DNA from: Frigidibacter sp.
GTDB lineage: Bacteria > Pseudomonadota > Alphaproteobacteria > Rhodobacterales > Rhodobacteraceae
DNA: 64,000 nt
Direction: 5' to 3'
Assembly: GCF_030695035.1 (NCBI RefSeq)
Contig: NZ_JAUYTT010000002.1
Span: forward strand, 119,645-183,644
A program made the position numbers and the translations under genes. Positions 1-8,513 of the stretch are shown here, in pieces. Positions within the stretch are counted from its first letter, which is position 1. Each line of letters opens with the position of its first letter. The notes below the pieces were generated by a model that was not told the DNA's origin, ran no database searches, and saw only the letters and a list, made by a program, of their open reading frames with translations.

Positions 1-493
1 TGAGGATCTCCACCCGCTGCTGGTGGCCGACGGACAGCTCCTCGACCACGGCATCGGGGTCCACCTCCAGCTCATAATCCCGCGCAAGCTGCTGCAGGCT
101 GGCCCGCGCCTTGGCGAGGCTGGGGCGCAGCAGGGCGCCGTCCTCGGCCCCCAGCACGATGTTTTCCAGAACGGTGAAGTTCTGCACCAGCTTGAAATGC
201 TGGAACACCATGCCGATCCCGGCGCGGATTGCGGCCTGGCTGTCGGGGATCTGCACCGGGGTGCCGCCGATCAGGATCTCGCCCGCATCGGCCTTGTAGA
301 AGCCGTAGAGGATCGACATCAGCGTCGATTTCCCGGCGCCGTTTTCACCGATGATGCCGTGGATGGTGCCGGGCATCACCCGGATCGAGATGTCCTTGTT
401 GGCCTGCACCGGCCCGAAGGCCTTGGAGATGCCCCGGAGTTCAATGGCAGGAGCGGCAGTTGCCTGCCGCTCCGAAGGTTGTGCCTGTGCCAT
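1..493 (-). CDS. BMP-type nucleoside ABC importer, ATP-binding protein (3' end outside window)
   Basis: The first 164 residues of an ABC ATPase are present and the gene runs off the left edge. An AIELRGISKAFGPVQANKD start is followed by a Walker A motif GENGAGKST near residue 59, the Q-loop stretch GMVFQHFKL, and the signature LSVGHQQRVEIL at the truncated end. The ENGAGKST plus VGHQQRVEI combination is typical of the double-cassette ATPases that partner BMP-family binding proteins in purine nucleoside uptake (established family knowledge). The ATG lies 6 bases after the stop of the binding-protein gene, so the two are co-transcribed. The second cassette and the permeases would lie beyond the window. 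Confidence 0.9.
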   Translation of the reverse strand, partial: MAQAQPSERQATAAPAIELRGISKAFGPVQANKDISIRVMPGTIHGIIGENGAGKSTLMSILYGFYKADAGEILIGGTPVQIPDSQAAIRAGIGMVFQHFKLVQNFTVLENIVLGAEDGALLRPSLAKARASLQQLARDYELEVDPDAVVEELSVGHQQRVEIL

Positions 494-499
494 TGGCGG

Positions 500-1489
500 T
501 TATTCGACCGGGCAGGTGTTGTCGGCCATGTAGTCATGCACGGCGATCTCGCCTGAGGCGATCTTCGCGGTGGCCTCGTCCACGGCGGCCTTCATCTCGG
601 CGGTGATCAGCGCTTCGTTGTTCTCGTCCAGCGCGTAGCCCACGCCCTCGGAAGCGAGGTCCATCACGGTGATGCCCGGCTCCAGCGCATCGCCATCGAT
701 GAAGGCCTCATAGACCGAGTTGTCGACGCGCTTGACCATCGAGGTCAGCACCTTGCCGGGGAAGAGGTGGTTCTGGTTGCTGTCGACGCCGATGGACAGG
801 ATGCCCTGATCCGCCGCCGCCTGCAGCACACCAAGCCCGGTGCCGCCCGCGGCGGCATAGATCACGTCGGCGCCCTGCGACTTTTGCGAAATCGCCAGCT
901 CGGAGCCCTTCACCGGGTCGTTCCAGGCGGCGGGGGTGGTGCCGGTCATGTTCTGGATCACGGTCGCATCCGGGTTCACCGCCTTCACGCCCTGCACATA
1001 GCCGCAGGCAAACTTGCGGATCAGCGGGATGTCCATGCCGCCGATGAAGCCGACGGTGCCGGTTTCCGACGCCATCGCGGCCAGCATCCCGACAAGGTAC
1101 GATCCCTGCTCTTCGGTGAAGACCACCGATTTCACGTTGGGCTGTTCCACGACCATGTCGATGATGGCGAACTTGGTGTCCGGGTAGTCGGGGGCGACGG
1201 TGTTCAGCACATCGCCAAAGGCAAAGCCGGTCATCACGATCGGGTTCGATCCGGCCTCGGCCAGGCGGCGCAGGGCCTGTTCGCGCTGCGCCTCGGATTG
1301 CATTTCCAGCTCCTTGAAGCTGCCGCCCGTCTCTTCCGCCCACCGCTTGGCGCCGTTGAAGGCGGCCTCGTTGAAGGATTTGTCGAACTTGCCGCCCAGG
1401 TCGAAGATGATCGCCGGGTCGGCCAGCGCCGCGCCGGTGGTCAGCGCCAGCACTCCGGCGGCGCCAAGGAAATGGGTCATCAGGCTCAT
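500..1489 (-). CDS. BMP family ABC transporter substrate-binding protein
   Basis: This 329-residue periplasmic binding protein has a Sec signal peptide (residues 1-23, cleavage after GAALA). The BMP-family start of the mature domain, IIFDLGGKFDKSFNEAAFNGA, and the internal GFAFGDVL and GVDSNQNHLFPG segments match the PnrA/Med purine-nucleoside binding lipoprotein fold, although no lipobox Cys is present here. Length is normal for the family. It is followed directly by the importer ATPase. The upstream gap (1490-1664) contains a perfect ten-base palindrome AATAGCTATT at 1600-1609 that could belong to its promoter. The ligand is inferred, not shown. A second BMP protein lies at 38.8-39.9 kb. 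Confidence 0.92.
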   Translation of the reverse strand: MSLMTHFLGAAGVLALTTGAALADPAIIFDLGGKFDKSFNEAAFNGAKRWAEETGGSFKELEMQSEAQREQALRRLAEAGSNPIVMTGFAFGDVLNTVAPDYPDTKFAIIDMVVEQPNVKSVVFTEEQGSYLVGMLAAMASETGTVGFIGGMDIPLIRKFACGYVQGVKAVNPDATVIQNMTGTTPAAWNDPVKGSELAISQKSQGADVIYAAAGGTGLGVLQAAADQGILSIGVDSNQNHLFPGKVLTSMVKRVDNSVYEAFIDGDALEPGITVMDLASEGVGYALDENNEALITAEMKAAVDEATAKIASGEIAVHDYMADNTCPVE

Positions 1490-1664
1490 GGAAAACTCCC
1501 GGTTGTCGAGGGGCGCGGCACAGGGTTGGCCGGCCCGCTGTGAAGACGTGATCTCTTGCGGATCTGCGCCGAATTAGGGCCGGGTTCGGGAAAGCGGTCA
1601 ATAGCTATTCGCCGCATCTGCCCCGGCTCTCAAGGACTTGTAGGGGGGCGGGGCGCCCTTCGCC

Positions 1665-2087
1665 TCACGCTTGCGCGTCCAGCGCCCGCGTCATCACAAG
1701 CGCGTCTGTGCTGGTGCCATCCGGGTGGCGGTAATAGGCGCGACGGCGCCCCGCTGGCGCGAAGCCGGCGCGTTCGTAGAGCGCGCGGGCGGGCTGGTTG
1801 TCCTCGGCCACCTCCAGAAACGCGGTTTCCGCGCCGCGGGCCGCGGCTTCGGCCAGGAACCCGGCCAGCAGCCGCGCCCCGATGCCGGCGCGGCGGGCTT
1901 CGGGGGCGACGGCGAGGGTCAGAAGTTCCGCCTCACCGGCCAGCGCACGGCCGAGCAGGACGCCGGTGGGCTCTTGCAGCAGGAAGGTGTCCTGGCGGGC
2001 CAGCAGGTCTGCGAACTCACTGGCGGTCCAGGGGCGCGGCACGGTGAAGCAGGCGGCGTGGAGCGCGGCGAGGTCTGCGGGGCTCAC
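1665..2087 (-). CDS. rimI: Ribosomal-protein-alanine N-acetyltransferase RimI
   Basis: This 140-residue GNAT acetyltransferase has the acetyl-CoA loop RRAGIGARLL at residues 65-74 and the RimI-type motif LEVAEDNQPARALYERAGF at 91-109, which marks the RimI branch of the family. RimI acetylates the N-terminal alanine of ribosomal protein S18. The start is a GTG that overlaps the last four bases of tsaB, so translation is probably coupled. The tsaB-rimI pairing is very common in proteobacteria and supports the assignment. Confidence 0.9.
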   Translation of the reverse strand: MSPADLAALHAACFTVPRPWTASEFADLLARQDTFLLQEPTGVLLGRALAGEAELLTLAVAPEARRAGIGARLLAGFLAEAAARGAETAFLEVAEDNQPARALYERAGFAPAGRRRAYYRHPDGTSTDALVMTRALDAQA

Positions 2088-2737
2088 GGCAGCAGCACCG
2101 GCGGCGGGTCCGAGGCGGGGGCGGCATCGGCGCTGCGCAGGTACAGGGGGGCGGGGCGGGGCTGCGGCTGGCCCCTGGCAAGGCGCGCGGCGGTGATACG
2201 GGCAAGGGCCTCGGCGAAGGGCAGGGCGGGGGGCAGCTCGCGCAGGTCCGGGCGCAGGGCGTGCAGGACGGCGGCGCCGTCGCCGACCAACGCAAGGCCG
2301 GGCGGCAGGTCCGTCAGGGCTTCGGCGGTCATCAGCCGCGGTTCGGCAGGCCCCGCGCCAAAGCCCTGCGCATAGACCTCGCCGCGCCGCGCATCGGTCA
2401 CCGCCAGCACGGGGCGCGGCAGGTCCAGCGCCAAGGCCTCCAGCGTGCCCACCCCGATGGCCGGGATGCGCAGCGACAGCGCCAGCCCGCGCGCCGCCGC
2501 CACCGAAATACGGATGCCGGTGAAGTTGCCCGGGCCTATCCCCACGGCTATCGCCGCAAGATCCCGCCAGCCCACCCCCACTTCGGCCAGCAGCTCCTCC
2601 AGCAGCGGCATCAGCCGTTCGGCCTGACCCTTGGCCATCGGCTCCAGCCGCGCCGTCACCACCTCATCGCCGCGCAGCAAAGCGGCCGCGCAATGCGCGG
2701 CCGATGTGTCGAAGGCAAGGATCAGCTTGGCGGGCAA
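2084..2737 (-). CDS. tsaB: tRNA threonylcarbamoyladenosine biosynthesis protein TsaB
   Basis: This 217-residue ASKHA-fold protein has the N-terminal LAFDTSAAHC segment (residues 7-16) and the diagnostic GPGNFTGIRIS motif at 68-78. TsaB is the non-catalytic partner of TsaD and TsaE in forming t6A37 on ANN-decoding tRNAs. The predicted start is TTG three bases after the nfu stop codon, with no clear Shine-Dalgarno sequence, so it may be translated by coupling. Length is within the family range of about 215-235. The order nfu-tsaB-rimI forms a short operon. Confidence 0.93.
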   Translation of the reverse strand: MPAKLILAFDTSAAHCAAALLRGDEVVTARLEPMAKGQAERLMPLLEELLAEVGVGWRDLAAIAVGIGPGNFTGIRISVAAARGLALSLRIPAIGVGTLEALALDLPRPVLAVTDARRGEVYAQGFGAGPAEPRLMTAEALTDLPPGLALVGDGAAVLHALRPDLRELPPALPFAEALARITAARLARGQPQPRPAPLYLRSADAAPASDPPPVLLP

Positions 2738-2740
2738 GGC

Positions 2741-3304
2741 TCAGACGGCCACCGGCCGCACCTCGATCACCTCGGGGATGTAATGGCGCAGCAGGTTCTC
2801 GATCCCCATCTTCAGCGTCAGGGTCGAAGAGGGGCACCCGGCGCAGGCGCCCTGCATATGCAGGTAGACGACGCCGCGGTCGAAGCCGTGGAAGGTGATG
2901 TCGCCGCCATCCTGCGCCACGGCGGGCCGCACGCGGGTGTCGAGCAATTCCTTGATCTGGTTGACGATCTCGCCATCGGCGCCGTCATGGGCGGCATGGC
3001 CGCCCGCCGGGGCGCCCTCACCCTCCAGCACCGGCGCGCCGGACTGGAAATGCTCCATGATCGCGCCCAGGATGGCCGGTTTCACATGCTCCCAGGCGAT
3101 ATCGTCGGCCTTGGTCACGGTGACGAAATCGGTGCCGAAGAACACGCCGGTGATGCCGTTGACCGCGAAGATCCGCCGCGCGAGCGGGGATTTGACGGCG
3201 GTGTCGGGGGTCGGGAAATCGGCGGTGCCCATCTCCAGCACGGTCAGCCCCGGCAGGAACTTCAGCGTGGCGGGGTTCGGGGTGGATTCGGTCTGGATGA
3301 ACAT
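2741..3304 (-). CDS. NifU-like Fe-S scaffold/carrier protein (Nfu, HIRIP5 type)
   Basis: This 187-residue protein starts with the Nfu N-terminal domain (MFIQTESTPNPATLKFLPG, residues 1-19, continuing to about 88). A linker rich in Gly/His/Ala follows, then the C-terminal NifU domain with the cluster-binding CxxC at C154 and C157 (GACAGCPSS). Such alphaproteobacterial and mitochondrial-type Nfu proteins carry [4Fe-4S] clusters to client enzymes. The ATG at 3304 was chosen over an upstream in-frame start because MFIQTES is the conserved family start. A sigma-70-like promoter lies just upstream at 3330-3358. Confidence 0.93.
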   Translation of the reverse strand: MFIQTESTPNPATLKFLPGLTVLEMGTADFPTPDTAVKSPLARRIFAVNGITGVFFGTDFVTVTKADDIAWEHVKPAILGAIMEHFQSGAPVLEGEGAPAGGHAAHDGADGEIVNQIKELLDTRVRPAVAQDGGDITFHGFDRGVVYLHMQGACAGCPSSTLTLKMGIENLLRHYIPEVIEVRPVAV

Positions 3305-3329
3305 GGGTAGCCTCCGGTGGTCAGGGGCT

Positions 3330-3359
3330 GATATGCGCTTGACGTGTGAGCAAGTCAAG
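3330..3359 (-). promoter_or_regulatory. Candidate sigma-70 promoter of nfu with overlapping inverted repeat
   Basis: On the minus strand a -35 TTGACT (3353-3358) is followed after 17 bases by CATATC (3330-3335), about 25 bases before the nfu ATG. The -35 box lies in an inverted repeat CTTGAC-N10-GTCAAG (3338-3343 and 3354-3359). A dyad over the -35 box looks like a repressor site. The regulator is unknown; an iron or redox regulator is only a guess from the Fe-S function of the gene. Confidence 0.5.
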
Positions 3360-3390
3360 GTTTGGAACGATTCTAAGTTTTGGCGCCCCT

Positions 3391-3459
3391 TGCCTTTGCC
3401 TTGTCGAAATATCCTCGGGGAGGGCCCCGGGAGGGGTGGAAAACTCCTCCCGCTTCCCC
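3391..3459 (+). repeat. AAATATCC palindromic repeat, copy 1
   Basis: The shared word AAATATCC (3407-3414) is followed by CTCGGGG and a G-rich/C-rich hairpin (GGGAGG paired with CCTCCC around 3430-3451). It lies in the 3' untranslated space of the minus-strand universal stress protein gene. This is the most divergent of the six copies in the window and could act as a transcription terminator for that gene. Confidence 0.7.
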
Positions 3460-3460
3460 C

Positions 3461-3916
3461 TCAGGTAATCGACTCCAGCCGCTCCTTGGACATGTCCCCC
3501 GGGACGATCGTCATCGGACAGGGCATGTTCCCGGCGCTGCGGGTCAGCTGGCTGACCAGCGGCCCCGGCCCCGACTTGTCGCTGCCCGCCCCCAGCACAA
3601 GAATGCCGATCTGCGGGTCTTCCTGGATCACCGCCAGGATCTCGGTCGCCGGCTCGCCCTCGCGGATGATCAGCTCGGGGTCCACCCCCTGCCTATCCCG
3701 CATCCATTTGGCGAAGACCTCGAAATGCGCCTCGATGCGCTCGCGCGCCTCTTGCCGCATCAGTTCGGCCACGCCGATCCAGTGCTGGTATTCCTCGGGC
3801 GGGATCACCGACAGGATGATCACCCCCCCGCCCGAATGCGAGGCCCGCATCGCGGCGAAGCGCATGGCGTTCAGGCATTCGCGGGTCTCGTCGAGCACGA
3901 CCAGAAATTTGCGCAT
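3461..3916 (-). CDS. Universal stress protein UspA family
   Basis: This 151-residue single-domain Usp starts with KFLVVLDETRECLNAMRFA, the usual first strand and helix. It ends with the nucleotide-loop region LVLGAGSDKSGPGPLVSQL and TRSAGNMPCPMTIVPGDM, which resembles the ATP-binding Usp pattern G-x2-G-x9-G-(S/T) only loosely. The central PEEYQHWIGVAELMR segment is typical of alphaproteobacterial members. The biochemical role cannot be deduced. A palindromic repeat follows its stop codon. Confidence 0.88.
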   Translation of the reverse strand: MRKFLVVLDETRECLNAMRFAAMRASHSGGGVIILSVIPPEEYQHWIGVAELMRQEARERIEAHFEVFAKWMRDRQGVDPELIIREGEPATEILAVIQEDPQIGILVLGAGSDKSGPGPLVSQLTRSAGNMPCPMTIVPGDMSKERLESIT

Positions 3917-3974
3917 GATGGTTCCCCTTCAACCGATCATCGCCGATCCGGGGGGCGCGGCGCAAGGGGGCGCC

Positions 3975-4838
3975 TCAGGCGGCCGAATGCGCCCAGTCCC
4001 AGTAGAGCTCGCGCACCCGTTTCGTGACGGGGCCGGGGCCGTAGCTGCGGTCCTCGAAGGCGGCGACGGGGGTGACCTTGGCGAAGTTGCCGGACAGGAA
4101 CACCTCGTCCGCGCCGCGGAAATCGTCCAGCGTCAGCACCGTCTCATGCACGCTCACGCCATCGGCGCGCAGGTTGGCGATGTGCCGCGCGCGGGTGATG
4201 CCCGACAGGAAGGTGCCATTGGCAATCGGCGTGAAGACCTCGCCGTCCTTGACCATGAACACATTGGCGGTGGCGGTTTCGGCGACATTGCCCATCGCAT
4301 CCTGCACCAGCGCATTGCCAAAGCCCTTGCGCTGCGCCTCGACCAGCATCCGCGCGTTGTTGGGGTAAAGGCAGCCGGCCTTGGCGTTGCAGACATTGTC
4401 GGCCAGCACCGGGCGGCGAAATTGGGTTGTGGTCAGCGTGGTGGTGGCGGTCGGGGCGGGCATCGCAACCTCTTCCAGGCACAGCGCAAAGCCGGTGTCG
4501 CCGCGGGCCGGGGCAACGCCCAGGTCGGAGCCGTGGATCGCCCAGTACATCGGGCGCACATAGACGGCCTGATCCTTGCCATAGGCGCGCAGACCTTCGC
4601 GGGCGATGTCCAGCATCGTCTCGGGATCGATGGTGGGCTCGATCATCAGCGCATCGGCCGAGCGGTTCACGCGGGCGCAATGCGCCGCCAGATCCGGGGC
4701 CACGCCCTCGAAATACCGCGCGCCGTCGAAGACGCTGGAGCCTTGCCAGATGCCGTGATCGGCGGCGCGCATCACCGGGATGTCGCCCTCGTGCCAGCGA
4801 CCCTCGAACCAGGTGCGGATGTTCTTGCCAAATGCCAT
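3975..4838 (-). CDS. ilvE: Branched-chain amino acid aminotransferase (class IV)
   Basis: This 287-residue fold-type IV PLP aminotransferase should interconvert Leu, Ile or Val with their 2-oxo acids using glutamate/2-oxoglutarate. The Schiff-base lysine is K153 (NAKAGCLYPN). E187 (GNVAETATANVF) is the PLP-contacting glutamate, and the N-terminal DHGIWQGSSVFDG segment is characteristic. D-amino-acid aminotransferases and ADC lyases share the fold, but the length and the FDGARYFEG region favour the branched-chain group. It stands alone between usp and the Pro-rich membrane protein. The 245 bases upstream (4839-5083) show no gene. Confidence 0.88.
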   Translation of the reverse strand: MAFGKNIRTWFEGRWHEGDIPVMRAADHGIWQGSSVFDGARYFEGVAPDLAAHCARVNRSADALMIEPTIDPETMLDIAREGLRAYGKDQAVYVRPMYWAIHGSDLGVAPARGDTGFALCLEEVAMPAPTATTTLTTTQFRRPVLADNVCNAKAGCLYPNNARMLVEAQRKGFGNALVQDAMGNVAETATANVFMVKDGEVFTPIANGTFLSGITRARHIANLRADGVSVHETVLTLDDFRGADEVFLSGNFAKVTPVAAFEDRSYGPGPVTKRVRELYWDWAHSAA

Positions 4839-5083
4839 AGCCGGTATCCCCTTGCGAACGGCGCGGAGTTAATCACCGCGCGGCGGCGGGGTCCAGTGCC
4901 CGAGTTGGCCGCAAAAGGACCGGACCGGCTGGCACCGCAGGGGCTGTGCGGCGTGCCGGGGGATCGGGCTGGCCTGCCGGTCCGGTACGATTGCGCTCCG
5001 ATGGGGGATTCGGCTTCGGAACAGGGACAGGTTATGCAGCCAATGATTCCGTTTTGCGACGTAGGGTCAATTTGGCGTGTGTT

Positions 5084-6472
5084 TCAGCTCCGCGCCGCCC
5101 GGCGCAGGCCCCGCATCGCCAGCGAGGAGAGGCTGGAGCCGATCAGCGAGGCGGCCGAGAGCAGCAGCCCGATCAGCCCGGCGAAGAGCTGCAAGGTGAG
5201 GTTCGAGAGCCGCACAGTGGCGCGCAGGAAGCGCGACTTGCCCAGAACCTCCATCCTGCCCACGGTTTTCGGCCCCAGAGCCTCGGCGGCATTGGCGATG
5301 CGCCGGGCGTCGGGCGCGTCATCCACGTAGCGCAGCAGGTGCAGCGCATCGGTGGTGCCAAGCGTGCGGCTGGTGCGGCCGAGGTCGGAGGCGATGGCGA
5401 CCAGCGGCGCAAAACGGTCGGGTCGCAGCACGCGGCCCAGATCATCCGCGCCCCGCACCGAGGGCACCCGCGCCCAGTCGACCCCGTGGCGCAGCGCGTC
5501 GCTGGCCAGCGCGCCAAGCCGCGGCGAGACCAGCCCCATCCGCCGCGCCAGCTTGGCGACGCTCGCGCCGATCTTGACGGTGGCGGAGGAGCCCCCCGTG
5601 GCGACGACCAGTGCCACCGCGCCGAGGCCGACGAGCGAGAGCGCCAGGTTGATCTCATCCACCTCATTGCCGGTGCTGTAGGCGAGCCCCTCCTTCGCCA
5701 CACCGGCGATGTCCCCGAGCGGAGTCGCCACCATCGGGGCCTGGCAGAGCAGTTCGGCCGACAGGGTGCATTGGGCGGGGTCATAGGCGCAGGCGAGGCA
5801 GCCCCCGGCGGAGGCCCAGAAGCCGCTGTCCTGATCCCAGGCAGCGGCAATGCTGTCGGTCAGGTCGGGGGGGATCGCCAGCCCGCGCTCATCCGCCACG
5901 CCTTCGATGGCGCGGATCGCCAGCCAGTTGCGATCCTCCCCGGCCATCTGGGCGCGCAGCAGCGCCTCGATCCGTTCGGGCGTCGCCTCCTTTGCCAGCG
6001 CCCGCTCCATCGCCGCATCGATGCTGTCGGCGCCCCTGTCCACGAAGGGAGCGATCCCGGGGCTGCGGGCGATGGTGGCGAGTGATTGGCCGGAGAGGGC
6101 CAGCGAGGCGAGCAGGATCAGCAGCAGGATGCGGCTCGCGGCGAGGCGGAAGCCGGCACCGAGGGCGGCGAGGGGGCGGCGAGGGGGCGGACCGCGTCGG
6201 CCGCGGCGAGTCTGTCGCGGGGCCTGCGGTGCGGGGGGCGCGGGCATGGGCCGGGGTGCTGTCGGCAGCAGCGGCGCGGGCCGTGGCGTGGTGGGCGAGG
6301 CGCTGCGGGCCGGGTGGATGGGGACGACGGGCGGCGCGAGCGCGGTGGGCTCCGGCGCGGCAGGCTCTGGCAGGGGGGCAGTGCCGAGAGCTGGCCGCGC
6401 GCGGCTGGTGGGGGGCACGGGCGGCGGCGCTGCAGGCGGGGCGATGCCGGGCAGCGGCGTGGTCAGCAGCAA
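5084..6472 (-). CDS. Unknown Pro/Ala-rich membrane protein
   Basis: I do not recognise this 462-residue protein. Residues 1-100 are Pro/Ala-rich and probably disordered, ending in an Arg cluster (RQTRRGRRG, 86-94) as expected on the cytoplasmic side of a membrane segment. Hydrophobic segments lie at about 114-134, 274-293 and 424-447. Four cysteines (225, 228, 235, 243) sit in a GGCLACAYDPAQC region between the first two segments, so they may be periplasmic and could form disulfides or bind a ligand. The start is uncertain. The TTG used is the first ATG/GTG/TTG in a frame that stays open, without such a codon, into the 3' end of trpS, and there is no good Shine-Dalgarno. The gene lies downstream of trpS on the same strand, and bases 6473-6705 hold nothing else. 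Confidence 0.6.
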   Translation of the reverse strand: MLLTTPLPGIAPPAAPPPVPPTSRARPALGTAPLPEPAAPEPTALAPPVVPIHPARSASPTTPRPAPLLPTAPRPMPAPPAPQAPRQTRRGRRGPPPRRPLAALGAGFRLAASRILLLILLASLALSGQSLATIARSPGIAPFVDRGADSIDAAMERALAKEATPERIEALLRAQMAGEDRNWLAIRAIEGVADERGLAIPPDLTDSIAAAWDQDSGFWASAGGCLACAYDPAQCTLSAELLCQAPMVATPLGDIAGVAKEGLAYSTGNEVDEINLALSLVGLGAVALVVATGGSSATVKIGASVAKLARRMGLVSPRLGALASDALRHGVDWARVPSVRGADDLGRVLRPDRFAPLVAIASDLGRTSRTLGTTDALHLLRYVDDAPDARRIANAAEALGPKTVGRMEVLGKSRFLRATVRLSNLTLQLFAGLIGLLLSAASLIGSSLSSLAMRGLRRAARS

Positions 6473-6705
6473 GGGCGCAGAGCGGGGGCGCTCGCCGCGG
6501 GTAACCGGCGGCGGTTCCGGCGCGGCAGGCCTGGGCGCGGGCCCCGCCGCCTCCTCGCCCGGCCGGCGTTGGCCGGGCAGGGCGGGGTGCAGGCGTTCGG
6601 ACAGCGAGGCCGGGGGGCGCGAGATTGGCGGGCTTGCAGATCGCCTTCCCGCGCCGCCGCTGCCGGGGCGCGCCTCCTCGCCGCCGCCGGGCGGCGTGGC
6701 TCCGG

Positions 6706-7734
6706 TCAGCCGCGGCGTGACCGCACCATGCCGACGATGTCCAGCGTCCGGTCGAGGATCGGGCGGGCGATGGCCTCGGCCCGGTCGGCACCTTCGCCGA
6801 GGATCCGGTCGATCTCGGCGGGGTCGGCCATCAGCCGGGTCATCTCGGTGCTGATCGGCGAGAGCTTGGCCACCGCCAGATCGGCCAGCGCCGGCTTGAA
6901 GGCGCCGAAACCTTGGCCCGCAAACTCCGTTACCACCGCCTCGGCCGTCATTCCCGACAGCGCGGCGTAGATGTTCACGAGGTTGCGCGCCTCGGCCCGG
7001 TCCTTCAGGCCTTCCAGCGTTTCGGGCAGGGGCTCCGCGTCGGTGCGGGCCTTGCGGATCTTCTGGGCGATGGTGTCGGCGTCGTCGGTCAGGTTGATGC
7101 GGCTGGCATCCGAGGGATCGGATTTCGACATCTTCTTGGTACCGTCGCGCAGGCTCATCACCCGCGTGGCCGCGCCTTCGATCACCGGCTCGGGCGCGGG
7201 GAAGAAATCGACGCCATAGTCATGGTTGAACTTCGCGGCGATGTCGCGCGTCAGTTCGACATGCTGTTTCTGGTCGTCGCCGACCGGCACGTGGGTGGCG
7301 TGATAGACCAAGATGTCGGCGGCCATCAGCGAGGGATAGGCGTAGAGCCCAAGGCTGACATGCTCGGCATTCTTGCCGGCCTTATCCTTGAACTGGGTCA
7401 TGCGGTTCATCCAGCCGAGCCGGGCCACGCAGTTCAGGATCCAGCCAAGCTCGGCATGGGCCGAAACCTGGCTCTGGTTGAACAGGATCGACCGCGCCGG
7501 GTCGATGCCCGATGCCATGAAGCCCGCCGCCGCCTCGCGTGTCTGCTGGCGCAGGCGCTCGGGGTCTTGCCAGACGGTGATGGCGTGCAGGTCGACGAGG
7601 CAATAAATCGTCTCGATCCCCTCATCCTGCTTTTCGGCAAAGCGTTTGAGGGCGCCAAGGTAGTTGCCCAGCGTCAGCCCGCCCGAGGGCTGGATGCCCG
7701 AAAAGATGCGGGGGGTGAAAGCGGTGGCTGTCAT
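6706..7734 (-). CDS. trpS: Tryptophanyl-tRNA synthetase
   Basis: This 342-residue class I aminoacyl-tRNA synthetase charges tRNA-Trp. The HIGH-equivalent appears as [10 protein letters not shown] at residues 18-27, and the KMSKS loop is intact at 201-205. GYxxP-type tryptophan-pocket residues are visible around [13 protein letters not shown] (130-142). Length is normal for bacterial TrpRS. It lies downstream of murJ on the minus strand, separated from it by the oppositely oriented rhomboid-like gene, so it needs its own promoter in the 89-base divergent gap 7735-7823. Confidence 0.97.
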   Translation of the reverse strand: MTATAFTPRIFSGIQPSGGLTLGNYLGALKRFAEKQDEGIETIYCLVDLHAITVWQDPERLRQQTREAAAGFMASGIDPARSILFNQSQVSAHAELGWILNCVARLGWMNRMTQFKDKAGKNAEHVSLGLYAYPSLMAADILVYHATHVPVGDDQKQHVELTRDIAAKFNHDYGVDFFPAPEPVIEGAATRVMSLRDGTKKMSKSDPSDASRINLTDDADTIAQKIRKARTDAEPLPETLEGLKDRAEARNLVNIYAALSGMTAEAVVTEFAGQGFGAFKPALADLAVAKLSPISTEMTRLMADPAEIDRILGEGADRAEAIARPILDRTLDIVGMVRSRRG

Positions 7735-7823
7735 GTCGCCTCTCCGTCTGGATATTCCTGCATGGCTCGCTTATCGCTGGGGGCATGGCCCGTCAATGCG
7801 GGGCACCCCAATCGGAGACGGCA

Positions 7824-8513
7824 ATGCGCCCAGGTCATGACGAATCCCCGCTGAACCCGATCCCGCCGGTGATCTGGCTGCTGCTGCTGCCGGTGGTGGC
7901 GATGGAACTGGTGCTGAGCGCGGGGGGCACGGGCTATGTCGGCGGGCCCGAAGCGGCCGGCTGGCGGCTGGAGGCGCTGCAGAAGTTCAGCTTCGCGCCG
8001 GGCATCTTCAAGGTGCTGCTGGAGAACCGGATCTTCCCGCCCGAGCAGATGATGCGCTTCGTGACCTATCCGTTCGTGCATGGCGATATTACCCATGCGC
8101 TGTTCGTGTCGGTGTTCCTGCTGGCGCTTGGCAAGATGGTGGGCGAGGTGTTCCGGGCCTGGGCGGTGCTGGTGGTGTTCTTCGCCGCGGCCATTGCCGG
8201 CGCGCTGGCCTACAGCCTTGTGCCCTATGACGTGCAGCCGCTGTTTGGCGGCTATCCGGCGGTCTATGGGCTGATCGGGGCGTTTTCCTATATCCTCTGG
8301 GCGCGGCTGGGGGCGGTGAATGCCAACCGCTACCGGGCCTTCACGCTGATCGGGTTTTTGCTGGCCTTCCAGTTGGTGTTCGGGCTGCTGTTCGGCGCGG
8401 GCGGCTGGTCCTGGGTGGCCGAGATCGTGGGCTTCGTCGCCGGGTTCCTGCTGTCCTTCATCGTCAGCCCCGGCGGCTGGCAGCGGATGGTGCGGCGCCT
8501 GCGTCAGCGCTGA
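7824..8513 (+). CDS. Rhomboid-fold membrane protein lacking catalytic Ser/His (pseudoprotease)
   Basis: This 229-residue protein has about six membrane segments and rhomboid landmarks: the TM2 pair H86/H91 in HGDITHALF, the AVYGLIGA helix of TM4 (146-153) and GFVAGFLL of TM6 (203-210). The active site is missing. Where active rhomboids have GASG before AVYGL, this protein has GGYP (Y144 in the Ser position), and where TM6 has A-H-x-x-G, it has AEIVG (E200). It cannot be a serine protease by the known mechanism. ATG 7824 was preferred to 7785 because GGAG lies just upstream. Its 3' end overlaps the convergent murJ by ten bases. A role in substrate binding or quality control is inferred from known pseudo-rhomboids. 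Confidence 0.85.
   Translation: MRPGHDESPLNPIPPVIWLLLLPVVAMELVLSAGGTGYVGGPEAAGWRLEALQKFSFAPGIFKVLLENRIFPPEQMMRFVTYPFVHGDITHALFVSVFLLALGKMVGEVFRAWAVLVVFFAAAIAGALAYSLVPYDVQPLFGGYPAVYGLIGAFSYILWARLGAVNANRYRAFTLIGFLLAFQLVFGLLFGAGGWSWVAEIVGFVAGFLLSFIVSPGGWQRMVRRLRQR

Noticed and set aside
2895..5330. An 811-codon plus-strand frame across nfu, usp and the aminotransferase
   Set aside because: It crosses three conserved minus-strand genes and their gaps and has no family features.
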